Assembly (NCBI GenBank): GCA_036321795.1
Contig: JAWQCY010000006.1
Location: forward strand, 62,001 to 126,000
DNA length: 64,000 nucleotides
Origin: CAKVON01 sp902475665
Lineage (GTDB): Bacteria > Actinomycetota > Coriobacteriia > Coriobacteriales > Atopobiaceae
Direction: 5' to 3'
Made by a program: the position numbers and the translations under genes. The number at the start of each line of letters is the position of its first letter. Positions within the stretch are counted from its first letter, which is position 1. The notes under the pieces were generated by a model. The model was not told where the DNA came from and did no database searches. It saw only the letters and a list, made by a program, of their open reading frames with translations. Positions 61,887 to 64,000 of the stretch are shown piece by piece.

Positions 61887-62549
61887 ATGCCCATCCAGAA
61901 GAACCAGGTCAACGGCCCGATCTCGAGCCCTGACACGCGCTCGGGCGCATTCGCCCGCTCGGACGAGCGCCCCTCCCTCGACGAGCTCATCGCCCGCGCG
62001 GACTCGGAGTCGCGCGAGCACGGCCGACGCGAGGTCGCCGCCGCAAGGTTGGCCGAGTTCGACGCGAGCGACGCCTACCGCCGAAGCAGGGAGGACCTCC
62101 TTGCCCTGGTCGGCCCCATCGTCGACGTCCTGCCGACCATGGAGGGCTACCAGCGGGAAAAGGTCCCCGGCTTCTGCCCGTCGTCCGGCGCCTCGGCCGC
62201 GAGGGAGCCTCCCGTCGAGGTCGACCCCGATTGCCTGGGGTTGGTTAACCCCGCGATTGTGTTTACGCACGACATGAAGGAGTCTCCCTACAGCCCGCTC
62301 GTCCTCTCGGACGACGATTCGTACCAGGAGGCCCTTGACGCGACCGAGATGCTCTCGCAGTTTTGGGAGGGCACGGCCTCTGCCAACGAGCTGTCGCTCG
62401 CCCGTGCCCTCATCGTGCACGTCGTGTTGGCCTACCCCGACCTGCGCGAGGCCGTCTTCGAGCGTGCGTCAATCGTCGCGCGCGGCCTATCGGGGTCCGT
62501 CCGCTGGTGTTTCGAGGGATGGTCTAAGGCCTCCGACACCCTGCGTTAG
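61887..62549 (+). CDS. Unknown protein of the ClpP-VirD4 operon
   Basis: AAGGAGAG lies upstream of the ATG. The 220-residue acidic, soluble protein has a disordered N-terminal 40 residues, a helical segment (LDELIARADSESREHGRREV) and a C-terminal helical domain (YQEALDATEMLSQFWEGTAS, LSLARALIVHVVLAYPDLRE, GSVRWCFEGW). I do not recognise a family. The tight spacing says it works with the ClpP-like and VirD4-like proteins, perhaps as adaptor or substrate. Confidence 0.6.
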   Translation: MPIQKNQVNGPISSPDTRSGAFARSDERPSLDELIARADSESREHGRREVAAARLAEFDASDAYRRSREDLLALVGPIVDVLPTMEGYQREKVPGFCPSSGASAAREPPVEVDPDCLGLVNPAIVFTHDMKESPYSPLVLSDDDSYQEALDATEMLSQFWEGTASANELSLARALIVHVVLAYPDLREAVFERASIVARGLSGSVRWCFEGWSKASDTLR

Positions 62550-62570
62550 CCAGGCGCATCTCGCACTGCC

Positions 62571-62643
62571 GAGAAGGACTGCCGAGAAGGACTATCGAGA
62601 AGGGCGGGCGGCCCCGGCTCACGGTGGAGGGGGCCGCCCTTCT
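62571..62643. repeat. Tandem GAGAAGGAC motif and terminator hairpin
   Basis: CCGAGAAGGACT occurs at 62569 and again 13 bases on, then CGAGAAGGGC. The latter begins a hairpin (AGAAGGGCGG...GGCCCC with GGGGCCGCCCTTCT) that can end transcription in both directions between the convergent operons. Confidence 0.55.
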
Positions 62644-62677
62644 CGGCGGATACGCGCGCGTCTGCCTCGTGGCGCGC

Positions 62678-64000
62678 CTACTGCATGGCCGTGGGCCTGT
62701 CGGTGTAGCCGAAGTGGCCCTGCTCGGCGAACTTGTCTATGTCGGACGTCGCCATGCCCTGCGAGTGGTCGCTCACGTGGCGCTTCTCGTACATCGGGTC
62801 GTTCGGGTTGTCCCACAGGCGGTTCGCCACCGGCGCCCAGGCGTGCGCGGCCTCGACGGTCTTCTCGCGAAGCTGCTCCGGGGTCTCCCTCTCCACGAGG
62901 TCGGTGGAGTGGGCTCCGCTCTCGGCCACGAGCTCGGGGAGCGTGTCGGGGTTCTCGAGCATCGGGCACGGCTTGAGGTGGTTGGCGTTGAAGGGCTGGC
63001 CCTCGTAGTACTTCATGAAGATGGGGCTGCCCAGCGCGTCGAGCAGGCTCACGTCGTGGATATTTGCGTTGGAGTAGTGGATGAAGACGCACGGCTCGAC
63101 GTCGCCCGCCGCGTTGATGTGCAGGTAGCGACGGCCGCCGGCGATGCAGCCGCCCACGTACTCGCCGTCGTTTTGGAAGTCGAGGGTGAACAGCGGCTTC
63201 TTCTCGCGCATCTCGCGAACGAAGCGGTACATCCTCTCGCGCTGCTCGGGCGTGGGGATGAGGTCGGCCGTCGCGGCGCGGCCCACCGGCATGAAGTGGA
63301 AGTACCAGCAGAACAGCGCGCCCTTCTCGATCATCCAGTCCATGTTCTGCTCGGTGGCGATGGTGTCGGCGTTGGCGCGCGTCCAGCAGCACGAGATGCC
63401 AAACGGCAGCTGGTGGGAGCGCAGCAGGTCCATCGCGGCCTCGATCTTGGCGTAGGTGCCCTCGCCGCGGCGTGCGTCGGTCGTGTGCTCGTTGCCCTCG
63501 GCCGAGATCGCGGGCACGAAGTTGCCCACGCGGATCATGTCCTGGCAGAACTCCTCGTCGATGAGGGTGGCGTTGGTGAAGCAGAGAAACGCGCAGTCGG
63601 GGTGCTTCTCGCAGATCTTGATCAGGTCATGCTTGCGCACGAGCGGCTCGCCGCCCGTGTAGATGTACATGTGGGTGCCGAGCTCGGTGCCCTGGCTGAC
63701 GATCGAGTCGATGTCGTCGAACGAGAGGTTCTGCTGGTGGCCGTACTCCGCCGCCCAGCAGCCGGTGCAGCGTAGGTTGCAGGCGCTCGTCGGGTCCAGA
63801 AGGATGGCCCACGGGATGTTGCGCCGGTACTTCTCGCGAGCCTTCTCCTGGACGGGCCAGGCCAGCAGGTTGCCGTCGACCAGGAGCGCCTTGATCAGCT
63901 TGGTGCGCATCTCGGGATTGAGCCGAAACACGCGCATCATGAGGTCGTACCAGTTGCCACGGCTTTTGATGACGTCGGTGAACGCCTGGCGCTGGACGGG
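62678..64000 (-). CDS. Radical SAM protein with SPASM-like tail, 5' end beyond the window
   Basis: The frame is open to the right edge (QAFTDVIKSRGNWYDLMMRV before the first internal Met), so the true start lies outside. The visible 440 residues include the [4Fe-4S]/SAM motif CNLRCTGC, IYTGGEPLVRK, and CCWTRAN, then QNDGEYVGGCIAGGRRYLHI, GDVEPCVFIHYSN and KPCPMLENPD, auxiliary-cluster Cys residues like SPASM proteins. The substrate is unknown. It converges on the ClpP-VirD4 operon. Confidence 0.85.
   Translation of the reverse strand, partial: PVQRQAFTDVIKSRGNWYDLMMRVFRLNPEMRTKLIKALLVDGNLLAWPVQEKAREKYRRNIPWAILLDPTSACNLRCTGCWAAEYGHQQNLSFDDIDSIVSQGTELGTHMYIYTGGEPLVRKHDLIKICEKHPDCAFLCFTNATLIDEEFCQDMIRVGNFVPAISAEGNEHTTDARRGEGTYAKIEAAMDLLRSHQLPFGISCCWTRANADTIATEQNMDWMIEKGALFCWYFHFMPVGRAATADLIPTPEQRERMYRFVREMREKKPLFTLDFQNDGEYVGGCIAGGRRYLHINAAGDVEPCVFIHYSNANIHDVSLLDALGSPIFMKYYEGQPFNANHLKPCPMLENPDTLPELVAESGAHSTDLVERETPEQLREKTVEAAHAWAPVANRLWDNPNDPMYEKRHVSDHSQGMATSDIDKFAEQGHFGYTDRPTAMQ

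Noticed and set aside
61887..62549. Relaxase or mating-pore partner for the VirD4-like ATPase
   Set aside because: The product has no HUH or MobA motif, no membrane span and no similarity I recognise to VirB proteins.

Overview
The window is mostly GC-rich bacterial DNA with Gram-positive-style Shine-Dalgarno sites. The gene set (CD1871A-type CXXC protein next to a 4Fe-4S protein and a TlpA lipoprotein, ATP-pyrophosphatase-only GuaA, SdpI, YitT, a lantibiotic-protection ABC cluster) and an acquired tet(W) point to a gut actinobacterium, most likely class Coriobacteriia (Collinsella/Olsenella-like). The taxon is an inference from gene content; no rRNA is present.

Layout. 1-3.65 kb: left part of a mobile element with three small helix-turn-helix/excisionase-like genes, a WYL regulator and a frameshifted membrane protein gene. 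3.9-5.7 kb: a 606-residue protein with a HEPN RNase motif. 6.14-8.85 kb: an AT-richer block carrying tet(W) with its attenuator and a relaxase stump, inserted into a host dispersed repeat. 9.07-12.25 kb: a GC-rich Mef-type efflux gene and Msr-type ABC-F gene in the same order as the mefA-msrD pair, with a promoter, an 11-codon leader peptide and a terminator ahead of the first gene. 13.6-14.4 kb: a GyrI-like gene with an SOS box. 14.65-19.5 kb: a lantibiotic/peptide-antibiotic protection operon (ABC ATPase, two permeases, YxeA protein, OmpR regulator, histidine kinase). 19.7-23.6 kb: broken pieces joined together (TetR, HsdS, toxin tip with intact immunity gene, surface protein, IS3 transposase, phage-scaffold/MerR fusion). 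23.7-30.3 kb: two dynamin-like GTPases behind a DUF262/HNH nuclease, then an HsdS stump. 30.7-36.4 kb: parC, parE, guaA. 37.0-40.8 kb: a second defence/toxin patch with an IS481 remnant, a Thoeris-like TIR + macro-domain pair, and a divergent DUF4417 / GHH-nuclease / small-protein operon. 41.2-58 kb: ordinary chromosome (two-component system, redox cluster, YitT, Dus, Ogt, UvrA2, EamA, HsmA, flavodoxin reductase, BrnQ, AAA_14 ATPase, TipAS protein, malic enzyme). 58-64 kb: SdpR-SdpI pair, a 52-bp-period palindrome array, a ClpP + VirD4-like ATPase + unknown operon, and a radical SAM protein cut by the window edge.

How it fits together. Several self-contained modules handle stress and antibiotics: tet(W) and Msr protect ribosomes, Mef pumps macrolide-type drugs, the LanFEG-like ABC set with its two-component system answers peptide antibiotics, and the GyrI-like protein looks SOS-controlled. 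Around them are candidate anti-phage loci (HEPN/WYL, DUF262-dynamin-dynamin, TIR-macro). The best candidates for undescribed systems are the TIR-macro pair with an unrecognised soluble effector half, the DUF262-double-dynamin operon, and the ClpP-VirD4 operon. Three families of dispersed intergenic repeats (called B, D and C here) and a 9-base motif GAGAAGGAC run through the non-coding DNA.
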